64,000 bases of DNA, taken from assembly GCF_024320865.1 (NCBI RefSeq), contig NZ_JANDBD010000001.1, positions 62,001 to 126,000 on the forward strand, given 5' to 3'. The first letter of the stretch is position 1. Each line of letters begins with the position of its first letter. The notes below the pieces were generated by a model. The model was not told the DNA's origin. It saw only the letters and a program-made list of their open reading frames with translations, and ran no database searches. Source of the DNA: Mycolicibacterium arenosum (GTDB lineage: Bacteria; Actinomycetota; Actinomycetes; Mycobacteriales; Mycobacteriaceae). The translations under genes were made by a program, and so were the position numbers. Of this stretch, positions 1 through 8,595 are shown piece by piece.

Positions 1-1185
1 GGCTGCGTCCACGAAGTGCTGCACCGGCCGGGATTCGACGAATCCGGTGTGACCTCCCTGATACCAGGTGATCTCGGGTCGCCCCCAGTGTTCCCAGAGG
101 CGGTGCACCTGGTCGCGTGGATGGACTAGTTGGTCGGCGACACCGGCGTAGATGAAGCGCCCGCGCAGCGGCACTCGCGGCCTCAGCGACAGCGGCGAGA
201 TCATCCGACCCAGCGGCTCGGCCGCTGCGACCGTTCGTCCCCGTGGATCGTCGTCGTGGAAGCCGGCATGGTGGCCGAGGACCGCGACGATATCCGCCAC
301 GGGCACGCCGAGCACAGCGCACCGGAGGTCGTCCTCCACGCTCGCAACGATCGCGGCGACGAAACCTCCCAGCGACAGGCCGTACACGCCGACCGGTGCT
401 CCCGGCTGTTCCGCGCGAATCCACGCGATCAGCCGCCTGATGTCCCACACGGCCTGTGCGGTCGCGTGCACGTTCGTCATCACGTCTTCACTCGGGAAGA
501 CGACCCCCTTCGGCAGTTGCCGGCTACGCGGGCCGTGCAGCGGAAGCACCGGCAGGATCACGTTGAGGCCGAGGTCGTGATGCAGATGCCAGGCGCGGAA
601 CACGGCGAGATCGAGGCGAGCGCGCCCCATTTCGGTGCCGTGCACGCAGACGAGCCAGGGCCGAGGACGCCGATGCCGCAGCACGATTGCGTACTCGCGG
701 GTGTTCGCGGCGTACGTCAGCCAGCGCGCGCCGCCGGGCTCACCTCGGCGAGGGGTGTATCCGCTCGTGAACGACAGCCGTTGCAGTGGCCGTCCGGCGG
801 AGTACGCGGTGCGGACGCTGACGTCCGCGGGAGGCGACGGTGCGGTGAAGAACCTTTCGGAATGTTCCAGCCAGCCACCGTCGCCGTAGAACCGGAGAGC
901 GTCGTGGACCTCCGCGTCGATGCGTGCGTAGGTGTGTGCGTCGCCGATCGGTCGTCGCGCTCGCAATCCCAGCAGCGCGATCTCGTCGCGGAACGCGTGT
1001 GCGGCGATCGCCAGCGTGGGGCGGGCCAGCGGCACGTCGCCGGATTCCTGCGCGAGGTAGTGGCGCCAGGTGTCGGCGTAGTAGCGTCCCGTGCGCGCGA
1101 ACGGGCCGACCACGGCGTTCAGCGCTCCGGACGGGTTAACCGAAGGAACAGTTCGCGGGTGGTCGGTCGCGTCGTTGCGTGCCAT
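1..1185 (-). CDS. alpha/beta hydrolase, C-terminus cut by window edge
   Basis: An open frame of 395 codons runs from an ATG at 1185 to the window edge with no stop, so the gene continues to the left. The nucleophile elbow GLSLGG lies at residues 269-274 (Ser271). An acidic residue in AGVADQ (Asp351) and a His in QGGHTGF (His379) complete a plausible catalytic triad. An HGTE motif near residue 182 fits an oxyanion loop. No signal peptide is visible, so it is probably cytosolic. The substrate is unknown; the fold suggests an esterase or lipase-like hydrolase. The long N-terminal part (about 170 residues) before the hydrolase core is not a domain I recognise. Confidence 0.8.
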   Translation of the reverse strand, partial: MARNDATDHPRTVPSVNPSGALNAVVGPFARTGRYYADTWRHYLAQESGDVPLARPTLAIAAHAFRDEIALLGLRARRPIGDAHTYARIDAEVHDALRFYGDGGWLEHSERFFTAPSPPADVSVRTAYSAGRPLQRLSFTSGYTPRRGEPGGARWLTYAANTREYAIVLRHRRPRPWLVCVHGTEMGRARLDLAVFRAWHLHHDLGLNVILPVLPLHGPRSRQLPKGVVFPSEDVMTNVHATAQAVWDIRRLIAWIRAEQPGAPVGVYGLSLGGFVAAIVASVEDDLRCAVLGVPVADIVAVLGHHAGFHDDDPRGRTVAAAEPLGRMISPLSLRPRVPLRGRFIYAGVADQLVHPRDQVHRLWEHWGRPEITWYQGGHTGFVESRPVQHFVDAA

Positions 1186-1294
1186 GCCGGTGACGGTACG
1201 AGTCGACGAGTAGCGGCTGACAGGGTCGTAGCTCGGTCTTTTCGACGACGTTGGACCATCGGGCTGAGGACCAACGCCCTCGGGAACGATGCGC

Positions 1295-1957
1295 TCAGCG
1301 GTCCTGCGCCATCTCAACCCTCCGGGCCGGACGTCCGGTCAGGACTTCCAGCCGAAGCCTCGCCATCTGCTTGGAGCGCTCGATGTCCGATTCGGCCTGC
1401 GCATCGATGACGACCGAGTGCGAGTGCGCGAGCACGCCGAGCACCTCCTTGGCCGGCAGCAGTGGGAACTCGCGACCGAGTTCGTCTGCGACACGGCTGA
1501 TCTCGTTCAGCGTGACCGCGGTGGCCCAAGCGTCTCCGGGGGGTAGTGCGGAGGTCACGTTGCGGGCGTGGTGAAGTACGGCGATCGTTCGCCCTCCGTC
1601 GATGAGCGGCTCGTTCTGCGGTGACCATATTCGGTAGGCGAACCCGCCGGGGTGGTGGCGATCCGGCACGTCGTGACGAAGGACGCCGGGGCAGTGCGGG
1701 GCGGTGCCGCGCAGCACCGACTCAACCGACGCGATCGCGTTCGCGAGGTCGCCGGCGGTCGGGTCGGCCGGGTTGTCGGGGAACGCGTCGTAGACGTACT
1801 CGCCGAGTAGCCGCTCCCGAGGCATGTCGACGGCCCTTTCGTAGGCGGTGTTGACCCCGCGAATGCGCAGATCGGAATCGATCAACGCCAAGGGCTTCGG
1901 CGACACTCTGAACCAAGCCGCCTGCTCGATGCCTGCTGCCGTTGCGCGGTTCAGCAT
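1295..1957 (-). CDS. PAS-domain sensory protein with C-terminal helical domain
   Basis: A 220-aa soluble protein. Residues about 15-130 look like a PAS sensor: an LALIDSDLRI start, an N-rich turn and a FAYRIWSPQNEP strand. The last 70 residues are helical and resemble the three-helix-bundle dimerisation domain found in small mycobacterial proteins (DELGREF and ARLRLEVLTGR). There is no kinase or output domain, so it probably signals through a partner. Ligand and partner are unknown. It stands alone on the minus strand; the small acidic gene upstream is 39 bp away and could be co-transcribed. Confidence 0.65.
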   Translation of the reverse strand: MLNRATAAGIEQAAWFRVSPKPLALIDSDLRIRGVNTAYERAVDMPRERLLGEYVYDAFPDNPADPTAGDLANAIASVESVLRGTAPHCPGVLRHDVPDRHHPGGFAYRIWSPQNEPLIDGGRTIAVLHHARNVTSALPPGDAWATAVTLNEISRVADELGREFPLLPAKEVLGVLAHSHSVVIDAQAESDIERSKQMARLRLEVLTGRPARRVEMAQDR

Positions 1958-1996
1958 TCTTCCTCCGTCGGAGACCGTCGGTGCGGCGAGCCTCGA

Positions 1997-2206
1997 TCAG
2001 TCACCGGCGGTTCGGCGTTCGTCGCCGTCGTCCGGTATCTCTCGACGCTGTTCGAGAACGTCCGCCTCGTCTGCCTCCAGGACGGCATCCCGTTGCGCTT
2101 CGTCGCTGCGGACGTCGGCGGTGTCCCGATCGTCGAATTCGTTGTCGCGTTCGGCATAGCAATCGACCAGTTCGAAGCGGTCGGGTGGGGGGAAGGTCCG
2201 GGGCAT
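1997..2206 (-). CDS. small acidic hypothetical protein
   Basis: A 69-aa, strongly acidic, cytosolic protein containing EADEADVLEQ, a pattern I associate with small conserved mycobacterial proteins. The start chosen is the ATG at 2206 because an AGGAG ribosome-binding site lies 5 bases upstream; a longer reading from 2257 has no such site. No fold or function can be assigned. The PAS protein follows 39 bp downstream on the same strand. Confidence 0.55.
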   Translation of the reverse strand: MPRTFPPPDRFELVDCYAERDNEFDDRDTADVRSDEAQRDAVLEADEADVLEQRREIPDDGDERRTAGD

Positions 2207-2333
2207 CGCTTCTCCTGGGTCGATAGGGCGGTCGCCGTTTCGAGTGTGCGGGTGCACTGCGTGAAAGCGATATGGACTTAGGTCCCGTTTCGGACCGACC
2301 AGGGTCCCGTTTGTCGGGCCCGGTGAACGACGG

Positions 2334-2702
2334 TTACCAGGTGCGACTCGCCCGCCACTGCTCGAGCTGGCGGCGATCCTTCTTCGTCGGCCGGCCGGCC
2401 CCGCGATCGCGCAGCGCGACGGGGATCGCCACGATCTTCGGCTCGGGCGGGGTGCGATCCAGATAGCAGGTCACCGCGTCCGCAGCGCCGACGCGTTTCT
2501 GGATGACGCGGACCACTTCGACGATGCGGGTCCGCTCGCCGATTCGGGCGCGGATCTCGTCACCGGGAACCACCGAGGTGGCGGGTTTGGCCGGCCGGTC
2601 GTTGACCTTCACGTGCCCGCCGCGGCACGCCGCTGCGGCGTCGGGGCGCGTCTTGCTGATCCGGACCGCCCACAGCCACCGGTCCAACCGCGTCGACTCC
2701 AT
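2334..2702 (-). CDS. S4-domain RNA-binding protein, Hsp15/HslR-like
   Basis: A 122-aa basic protein. The N-terminal 60 residues form an S4 RNA-binding domain (RLDRWLWAVRISKTR, then GGHVKVNDRPAKPATSVVPGD). The tail RPTKKDRRQLEQW is typical of the Hsp15 family, which in E. coli binds 50S subunits carrying stalled nascent chains. Length fits the family (about 120-135 aa). It probably acts on ribosomes or rRNA. It lies 29 bp downstream of the acyltransferase gene on the same strand, so the two may share a transcript. Confidence 0.85.
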   Translation of the reverse strand: MESTRLDRWLWAVRISKTRPDAAAACRGGHVKVNDRPAKPATSVVPGDEIRARIGERTRIVEVVRVIQKRVGAADAVTCYLDRTPPEPKIVAIPVALRDRGAGRPTKKDRRQLEQWRASRTW

Positions 2703-2731
2703 CCGTCCATGATGGCGCAGTCAGCGGGTGG

Positions 2732-4045
2732 CTACGCCAGTCCTGCTCGATCGGGCAACGGGTGGGCGCGCGGGCGCGGGCGGTAGCGCTTCGTCAGGTT
2801 GAGTGCGGGCTTCTCGACGGCGTAGTAGGTGACGATCGACAGAGCGAAGGTGACGACCATCCCGATCGCGACGTTGGACAGCATCGCCGACATGGTGTCC
2901 TCGGTGGCCAGAAACCGGGAGCGCCCCAACAGGATCAGCACCGGGTAGTGCCACAGGTAGACCGACAGCGAGATCTTGCCGAGGAAGCGGAGTGGTGCGA
3001 GATCCAGCCACCTCGCCAGCGATGAGGACTGGCCGCGTGCGAGCGGTGCGATGACGATGACGACGAAGATCGCGCACGTGAACGCGATGGCGCTCAGAGC
3101 GTAGGAGTTGCGGGTGGCCAGCAGGACCAGGGCCAGTAACCCGGAGGGGAGGAACGCCACGGTGGCGAGCAAGCGCACGCGGCGACTGAGCCGCTCGGGA
3201 ATCATCCGGCGCTCCATCGCGACGAACAGAATCACGACGAACATTCCGTACGCGAACGTGTCGGACATGGCGAGGAAGCTGCGCAGGAAGACCGCGAGCC
3301 AGTTGTCGCCCCATTCCTGGAGCAGCGGATCGGTGACACCGGTCGCACGGGAGATGGCCGGCACGAACAGCTTCGCGACGAGACCGAGCACCAGGAGCGA
3401 GATCGGGGCGATGAGTGCGATGCGCAGAGGTGCGCCCCCGAGGCGTCGGCGCAACCGGAACATGATCACGCCGAAGATCGGGAGCGTCGAATAGAACGCG
3501 ATCTCCAACGTGAGAGACCACGCCGGATTGATTCCGGTTTGGAAGTACTGGGGGATGTAGGTCTGCAGCAGCGTCAGGTTGGCGATGAGCTGTCCGGGAT
3601 CGGTGATCATGCCGGTGCCCTCGGTGGTCCCCACCGGCTGCAACGACTGGTTCACCACGTACACCGCGTGGAACGCGTAGTTGGCGATGAGGAAGATGAC
3701 GAGGTAGGCGGGGAACACCCGCAGCACGCGGTGGAGGGTGTACTCCCTGGTGTCGGGCATGGTGGCGCCCCCGGCCCCCTGGTCGCGCATCAGCGCCTTC
3801 ACATAGGGCAGGAACAGCAGGAAGCCGCTCAAGACGAAGAACATCAGCAACACCACGCCGATGAGATTGAGCTTCGCCGCACCCGACGTCATCGGTGAGT
3901 ACCAGTGCGCGATGTGCGCGACGGCGACACCGAGGCATCCGAGGCCGCGAATGCCGTCGAGGCCGGTGATGCGAACGCTCTTCTTCGCGGGAGGAGGCGG
4001 GACTAACGACTCACTGGAATTGTCCTCGAGTTCCGACGTCGTCAA
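2732..4045 (-). CDS. acyltransferase 3 family membrane protein (OafA/YrhL type)
   Basis: A 437-aa integral membrane protein with roughly ten hydrophobic segments. The N-terminal signature GLDGIRGLGCLGVAVAHI carries the catalytic-type His of acyltransferase-3 proteins, which move acyl groups onto carbohydrates or lipids of the cell envelope. The start is a TTG at 4045; I see no better in-frame ATG or GTG. Basic residues close the protein (RYRPRPRAHP). The acceptor is unknown. A mycobacterial envelope glycolipid is plausible, but that is inference. Confidence 0.85.
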   Translation of the reverse strand: MTTSELEDNSSESLVPPPPAKKSVRITGLDGIRGLGCLGVAVAHIAHWYSPMTSGAAKLNLIGVVLLMFFVLSGFLLFLPYVKALMRDQGAGGATMPDTREYTLHRVLRVFPAYLVIFLIANYAFHAVYVVNQSLQPVGTTEGTGMITDPGQLIANLTLLQTYIPQYFQTGINPAWSLTLEIAFYSTLPIFGVIMFRLRRRLGGAPLRIALIAPISLLVLGLVAKLFVPAISRATGVTDPLLQEWGDNWLAVFLRSFLAMSDTFAYGMFVVILFVAMERRMIPERLSRRVRLLATVAFLPSGLLALVLLATRNSYALSAIAFTCAIFVVIVIAPLARGQSSSLARWLDLAPLRFLGKISLSVYLWHYPVLILLGRSRFLATEDTMSAMLSNVAIGMVVTFALSIVTYYAVEKPALNLTKRYRPRPRAHPLPDRAGLA

Positions 4046-4714
4046 CCTTCACCCACCGAGTAATCGTCCCGACAAGTGGGCCGTGGTGACGGCGAATTCG
4101 CGTTCACGTAACCCTCTGATCGGCTGTCTGCGAGCATCGGAGCCGGTTCAATGCTCGTCACAAATTTGATCCGGTACCGGCGCGTCAAATGCTATCGCAA
4201 ACATGCTGATCAAGCTGCACAAGTCGGGCGCATAGGTGTACTTAATAATCAAAGGAATTTGATCTGCAAACTCCGAATTCGGAGGTGCGTTGCCACCATG
4301 TACGAAGCTTGCTGGAATAACGCTCTCAACATGTGCTGAGGACGTCAATCCTGGCAAATTCATACTATTCGGCGGATTCGGCCCGTGGGCGTGTTCGCAC
4401 TGCGCGCCGACGATGTCATGTGCAATCTCGGGGACGTGGCGCACCCGCCGGTATTCGTTCGCTGTGGGTGCCACGGAGGTGAGTCGTCGACACTCGGGTC
4501 CGTCCGGCGGCCCGGCGGTCCGAACGCGGTTCCCGCCGCCCCGGACGGCTGGCCACGACGGGCAGGGTCGCCCATCACGGCTCGGGTCGCGGGCGCCCGG
4601 CACGTCCTCGGATTCGCCACCCGCCGTTCACAGCGAATTCCACGATTCCACGCTGACGGCCTGCTCCGCAGGCGTAATTTTCGCCGAGCGGGTGGTCTGT
4701 CGAAAGGAATCGTC
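4046..4714. other. 669-bp intergenic gap with an AT-rich island
   Basis: No convincing gene in this stretch. A minus-strand open frame (4148-4603) has unfavourable composition and no ribosome-binding site. From about 4150 to 4370 the base composition falls well below the neighbouring genes. This island contains a perfect 14-bp palindrome (4271-4284) and repeated AATTTGATC words. It separates the divergent acyltransferase and phosphodiesterase genes and probably holds promoters for both. It could also hide a small RNA, which cannot be judged by eye. Confidence 0.5.
4271..4284. promoter_or_regulatory. perfect 14-bp palindrome, possible operator
   Basis: CTCCGAATTCGGAG reads identically on both strands. 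It sits inside the AT-rich island between two divergent genes, about 430 bp before the phosphodiesterase start. A dimeric regulator site is the simplest reading; the regulator is unknown. Confidence 0.35.
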
Positions 4715-6823
4715 ATGGGCTACGCCAGGAACGTCGGTCGCGTTGGGGCTTTGGCCGTGGCACTCGGAGTCGGGATGGCGGTGGCCACCAACGGGGGAGT
4801 CGCGGTCGCCGACCCGACTAGCGACTCGTCCACCTCGTCGGCCGGTGACGCGTCGGGTTCGCAATCGGGTTCGCAGTCGGAGGCCACGACGAGTTCGCCG
4901 ACCGGCCCGACGTCGAGCTCGAACGACGGTGACAACGACGACCAAGACGACCAGGACGGGCAAACGACGGGCACGGTGACGAGTTCGCCCACGGTCACGG
5001 GCAGCATCGGCTCGACGGAGCCCGATGACACCGAGGTCGAAGCGCCCGTCGTCGAAGCACCCGTTGAAGCGCCCGTCGTCGAAGCGCCCGTCGTCGAAGC
5101 GCCCGAGGAGGCCGAGGAGGGCACCACACCCGCCGACGCGCCGACGGAAACCAACAACGATTCACCGGCGAGCGACGCTGCGGCGGGGGTGCAGCGAGTG
5201 GCGAATCGGTCGGCGAGCGTTCCAGACGCCGACTCCGACGGCACCGAAGCGGGCGACGAGGCCGATGCCCAGCCGATAGCGCTTAGCATCGCCGCGGACA
5301 CCTCCTCCACGCCGTCGTCCGGCGACGTGTTCACCACTGTCGCGACCGCTCTCACGTCGGTCGCGCCGTCCCCGGCGAAGGCCCAGCAGGCGCCGCCGAC
5401 GCTCATCGGGATCGTCACGCAGTTCGTCTCCGCCGTCTTGAGCCCACTGCTGAGCCCATTGCAGGACGGACCGATCCAGATTCCGTTCCTGACGGCCGCA
5501 CTGTCGTTGCTGCGCAACGAGTTCGAGAAGTTCCTCAACCCGAACCGGAACGTCGCGCCGCAGCAGAGCACGAGCCTGGTCAACTCGCTGCAGGCGCTGC
5601 CTCTGGAAGATCAGCACGTGTTGGTGATCGGCATCGACGGCACCAACCTGAGCCGCGTGCTCGCACTGCCGACCGGGCAGAACGCGAACTTCCTCGAACT
5701 GCTGGGCACCAGCACCTCCGCGGCCCCGAGCATCGTCGGGCACACCACGATCTCCAACCCGTCGTGGTCCTCGATCCTCACCGGGGCGTGGGGTGAGCGC
5801 ACCGGTGTCATCAACAACGTGTTCACGCCGTGGACGTACAACCGGTTCCCGACGATGTTCGACCAGATCGAGGCGCTCAACGAGGACATCGACACCACGG
5901 TCGTCGCCAACTGGAACGTGATCAACGCGATCTCCGCGGCGGGGGCCGGCGGCGCCGACAACAACCTCTACGTCACGCAGATCGCGGGTGACACGAACTG
6001 GCTCGCGACCGACGACCTGGTCGCCGAACTGACCGTCGACGCCATCGAAGACCAGAGCACGGATCCGAGTGTGCTGTTCTCGTACTTCGTCGGTGTGGAC
6101 GAGAACGGTCACCTGTACGGCGGCGCCTCGCCCGAATACCAAGCGGCGCTGGTGAACATGGATGAGAACCTCGGACTGATGATGGATGCCGTGGCGGCCC
6201 GTGAAGCGCTGACCGGTGAGGACTGGACCATCATCGTCGTCACCGACCACGGCCATCAGCCGCAGAAGGGCTTCGGGCACGGTTTCAACTCGCCCGACGA
6301 GACGGCGACGTTCGTCATCGTCGACGGCCCCGGTTTCGCGGACAACAACATCAACACCGCCTACCAGATCGTCGACACCACGCCGACGGTGCTGCAGATC
6401 TTCGGCGGCGGCGTGCAGCCTCGCACCGACGGTGTCCCGCTGCAATCCCTCGGCGCAGGTGACCATTACGCGAACATCGACGATCTGGTGGCGGCCCTCA
6501 ACGCCGAGATCGCCCAGATCGAATCGCCGAACTTCATCACCGACAGCCTGCTGACGGTGCGGACGATCTTCTCGAGCATCCCGTACTTCATCTACGACTT
6601 CGGCCTGACGGGCGACTCCGGGTTGCCGAGCTTCCTGGCGCTTCCCGCGCAGCTGTTGTTCAGCGGCCTGTACGTCGCCACGAACATCCCGGCCCAGATC
6701 ATCGCGTTCGGGACCGGGGTCTACGGCGCGAGGTTGTTCCCGATCCTGCCGCCGCCCGCGCCCGATTTCACGCCGGTGAACCCGCAGCCGACCCCGCTCG
6801 CACCCGTCCTGATCGCGGTGTAG
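4715..6823 (+). CDS. secreted type I phosphodiesterase / alkaline phosphatase-superfamily protein
   Basis: A 702-aa exported protein. The start is the ATG at 4715, preceded by GAAAGGA. Residues 1-32 are a Sec signal peptide ending near VAVADP. Residues about 33-230 are low complexity (Ser, Asp, Glu, Thr) with a short repeat of the form VEAPV near residues 108-130. The catalytic half has the metal and nucleophile regions of the alkaline phosphatase/nucleotide pyrophosphatase superfamily: VIGIDGTN, HTTISNPSWSSILTG (Thr/Ser nucleophile region) and VVTDHGHQ. The C-terminus has a hydrophobic segment and a Pro-rich end. It is probably secreted or surface-held and hydrolyses a phosphodiester or phosphomonoester. 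Substrate unknown. Confidence 0.85.
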   Translation: MGYARNVGRVGALAVALGVGMAVATNGGVAVADPTSDSSTSSAGDASGSQSGSQSEATTSSPTGPTSSSNDGDNDDQDDQDGQTTGTVTSSPTVTGSIGSTEPDDTEVEAPVVEAPVEAPVVEAPVVEAPEEAEEGTTPADAPTETNNDSPASDAAAGVQRVANRSASVPDADSDGTEAGDEADAQPIALSIAADTSSTPSSGDVFTTVATALTSVAPSPAKAQQAPPTLIGIVTQFVSAVLSPLLSPLQDGPIQIPFLTAALSLLRNEFEKFLNPNRNVAPQQSTSLVNSLQALPLEDQHVLVIGIDGTNLSRVLALPTGQNANFLELLGTSTSAAPSIVGHTTISNPSWSSILTGAWGERTGVINNVFTPWTYNRFPTMFDQIEALNEDIDTTVVANWNVINAISAAGAGGADNNLYVTQIAGDTNWLATDDLVAELTVDAIEDQSTDPSVLFSYFVGVDENGHLYGGASPEYQAALVNMDENLGLMMDAVAAREALTGEDWTIIVVTDHGHQPQKGFGHGFNSPDETATFVIVDGPGFADNNINTAYQIVDTTPTVLQIFGGGVQPRTDGVPLQSLGAGDHYANIDDLVAALNAEIAQIESPNFITDSLLTVRTIFSSIPYFIYDFGLTGDSGLPSFLALPAQLLFSGLYVATNIPAQIIAFGTGVYGARLFPILPPPAPDFTPVNPQPTPLAPVLIAV

Positions 6824-7930
6824 TCAGAGGTCGATCGGGTCCACAGGGTCCGGGTTCGCGCCGGGGCCGTGCATCGTCGACCGGAACTGCATGGCGCGAT
6901 AGGGCCAGCCGGTCTCGGTGTTCCACTGGGACACGATGAGGCCGACGCCGCCCGCGACGTCGAGTCGCGAGCCCGGCATCACGTACCCGCCGTACAGTTG
7001 CGCGACCCGACAGGACGTGTGATCCTCGTCGTCCCAGCCACATCCGGAGACGGGCAACTGAATCGGCGCCCGGTGGATGTTCGCGGTCGGCCCCGTGATG
7101 GTGCGATAGCCGAGGGCGTACTTCGACGCGAGAAAACCGCCGAGGATCCAGCTGCCGCGATCGAGGCGGCGAAAACTCAACTCGCCCCATCGCTCACCCC
7201 GCGGCGTGATCGGAGTGGGTTCGTTGCCCCATCCCCATCGTCCGTGGGCCCAACCCCAGCCGGAGTACATCGGTGGGTTGGCGATATCGACGGGCCGCAC
7301 GCGCCGCAGGATGACGCCCTTGTCGCGCGTGAACCCCGTCGACACCACGTACACCCAGCCGTCGTCGGGGTCGTAGTCCCACGACCAGCACTGCGCGAGG
7401 CCCCCGTGCAGCGTCGCCGGGAACTTCGCGCCCAGGTGTCGCCAGGACTCACCGCAGTCGTCGGAGCGCCAGATCTCGGTCCAAATCACCTCGGGGAAGC
7501 CCTTATTCACCATCACGTGCAGGTACAGGGCGTCGTCGACACGCAGCAGATCCGACGGCAGCACGGTGCTGAATCCGCCCCGGTTCCACCGCGGTCCGCT
7601 GTCGTGGTGGTAATACCAGAGTTGCTCCGCGAAGTCGGGGTTGGGGCCACCGGCCCGCTCCCACCGGACGGCGGCCCGCGCGTCGCCGGTGCCGATCAGG
7701 ATCACGGGGGAGCGCCAGCTGCCCTCGCCAACGCGGTTGCCGGAGAACGTGTCTCCGAAGACGGCGACCAGCTTGCCGTTGGGGGCGGTGACCGCGGCCC
7801 CGAGGTCGGTTGAGGTGACGCCCCAGCGGTCGGTGATACCGGGACCGGTGAGGTCCACCCACTTCCCGTCGGGCCGTGGCGGTCGACGCTGCAACCGCCA
7901 CGATGCGCCCTGGCCGATTCCGGGTTCCAC
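6824..7930 (-). CDS. DUF4185-type beta-propeller-like hydrolase protein
   Basis: A 368-aa protein with the LVAVFGDTFSG signature of DUF4185 proteins, common in actinobacteria and related to sialidase or glycosidase beta-propellers. Trp-rich repeats (GGWAHGRWGWG-type) follow. There is no clear signal peptide from the GTG start at 7930. The start lies 9 bp after the TetR stop, so the pair is probably one transcript. It is convergent with the phosphodiesterase gene and the two coding regions abut at 6823/6824. Enzyme activity is not established. Confidence 0.75.
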   Translation of the reverse strand: MEPGIGQGASWRLQRRPPRPDGKWVDLTGPGITDRWGVTSTDLGAAVTAPNGKLVAVFGDTFSGNRVGEGSWRSPVILIGTGDARAAVRWERAGGPNPDFAEQLWYYHHDSGPRWNRGGFSTVLPSDLLRVDDALYLHVMVNKGFPEVIWTEIWRSDDCGESWRHLGAKFPATLHGGLAQCWSWDYDPDDGWVYVVSTGFTRDKGVILRRVRPVDIANPPMYSGWGWAHGRWGWGNEPTPITPRGERWGELSFRRLDRGSWILGGFLASKYALGYRTITGPTANIHRAPIQLPVSGCGWDDEDHTSCRVAQLYGGYVMPGSRLDVAGGVGLIVSQWNTETGWPYRAMQFRSTMHGPGANPDPVDPIDL

Positions 7931-7939
7931 CGCGCCGTC

Positions 7940-8530
7940 CTATGCGGGGATGGGCAGTGGGGCCGTCAGCATGGCGGCCAGCATCGAGACGATCTCGTCC
8001 GGGTCGCCCACCCCGGTTCCCGAGTCGTGCGACGCGCGCTCTCGTTCGGCGAGGAGGGCGAACATCGTGGTGCCGATCGCGGCGATCCGGCGGCGGCGGG
8101 TCTGCCGGTCGGTGGTCGGGATGGCGTGCGCGAGCCTGTCGAGCACGTCGCGCCAGGCGGACCCGCTGGCGCTGTCGGTGGGCAGCTGCAGCAGTGCGGC
8201 CTGGAGGAAGCGCGCGTAGTAGTCGCTCTCGACGGTCGTGAAGGGGAACACCAGGACCCGGAGCAGGGCGTGCACGTCGGCGTCCGGATCGACAGCGGTG
8301 AGCATCTCCACGCGCTCCCGCTCCATCGGTTCGAGGCGGCGTCGCACGATGGCGTCGATCAGATCCTGGCGGTTGCGGAAGTAGTAGTTCACCGCCGAGT
8401 TGTTGCGCTGGCCCGCGGCCAGCGCGATGTCGCGCAGCGGCACCTGCGGCCCGCGCTGCGCGATGAGCTGCTCGGCCGCGTCGAGGATCGCGATCCGGGC
8501 TTGCTCTCCGCGGCGCATGAGGAGGATCAT
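7940..8530 (-). CDS. TetR-family transcriptional regulator
   Basis: A 196-aa regulator. The N-terminal helix-turn-helix covers residues about 10-55 (ILDAAEQLIAQRG, then NNSAVNYYFRNRQDLIDAI, the classical TetR recognition helix). The C-terminal part is a variable helical ligand domain. It is divergent from the KshA-like oxygenase, and a TAAGC-N6-GCTTA inverted repeat lies between them. It probably represses that gene and itself. The ligand may be the oxygenase substrate or its CoA derivative; that is inference. Confidence 0.9.
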   Translation of the reverse strand: MILLMRRGEQARIAILDAAEQLIAQRGPQVPLRDIALAAGQRNNSAVNYYFRNRQDLIDAIVRRRLEPMERERVEMLTAVDPDADVHALLRVLVFPFTTVESDYYARFLQAALLQLPTDSASGSAWRDVLDRLAHAIPTTDRQTRRRRIAAIGTTMFALLAERERASHDSGTGVGDPDEIVSMLAAMLTAPLPIPA

Positions 8531-8547
8531 AGGTTCGGCCGCCGGAA

Positions 8548-8563
8548 TAAGCGAATGTGCTTA
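8548..8563. promoter_or_regulatory. candidate TetR operator (TAAGC-N6-GCTTA)
   Basis: A perfect 5-bp inverted repeat with a 6-bp spacer in the 65-bp gap between the divergent TetR and Rieske oxygenase genes. Its position, 33 bp before the oxygenase ATG, suits a repressor site. Confidence 0.5.
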
Positions 8564-8595
8564 AATCGGTGCCGAGCCGTCGAGGAGGACATGAC

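Noticed and set aside
130..1410. 426-codon plus-strand open frame
   Set aside because: It lies antisense to the alpha/beta hydrolase, is Arg/His-rich and has no ribosome-binding site.
4148..4603. 151-codon minus-strand frame in the AT-rich gap
   Set aside because: No recognisable domain or ribosome site; codon choice unlike neighbours.
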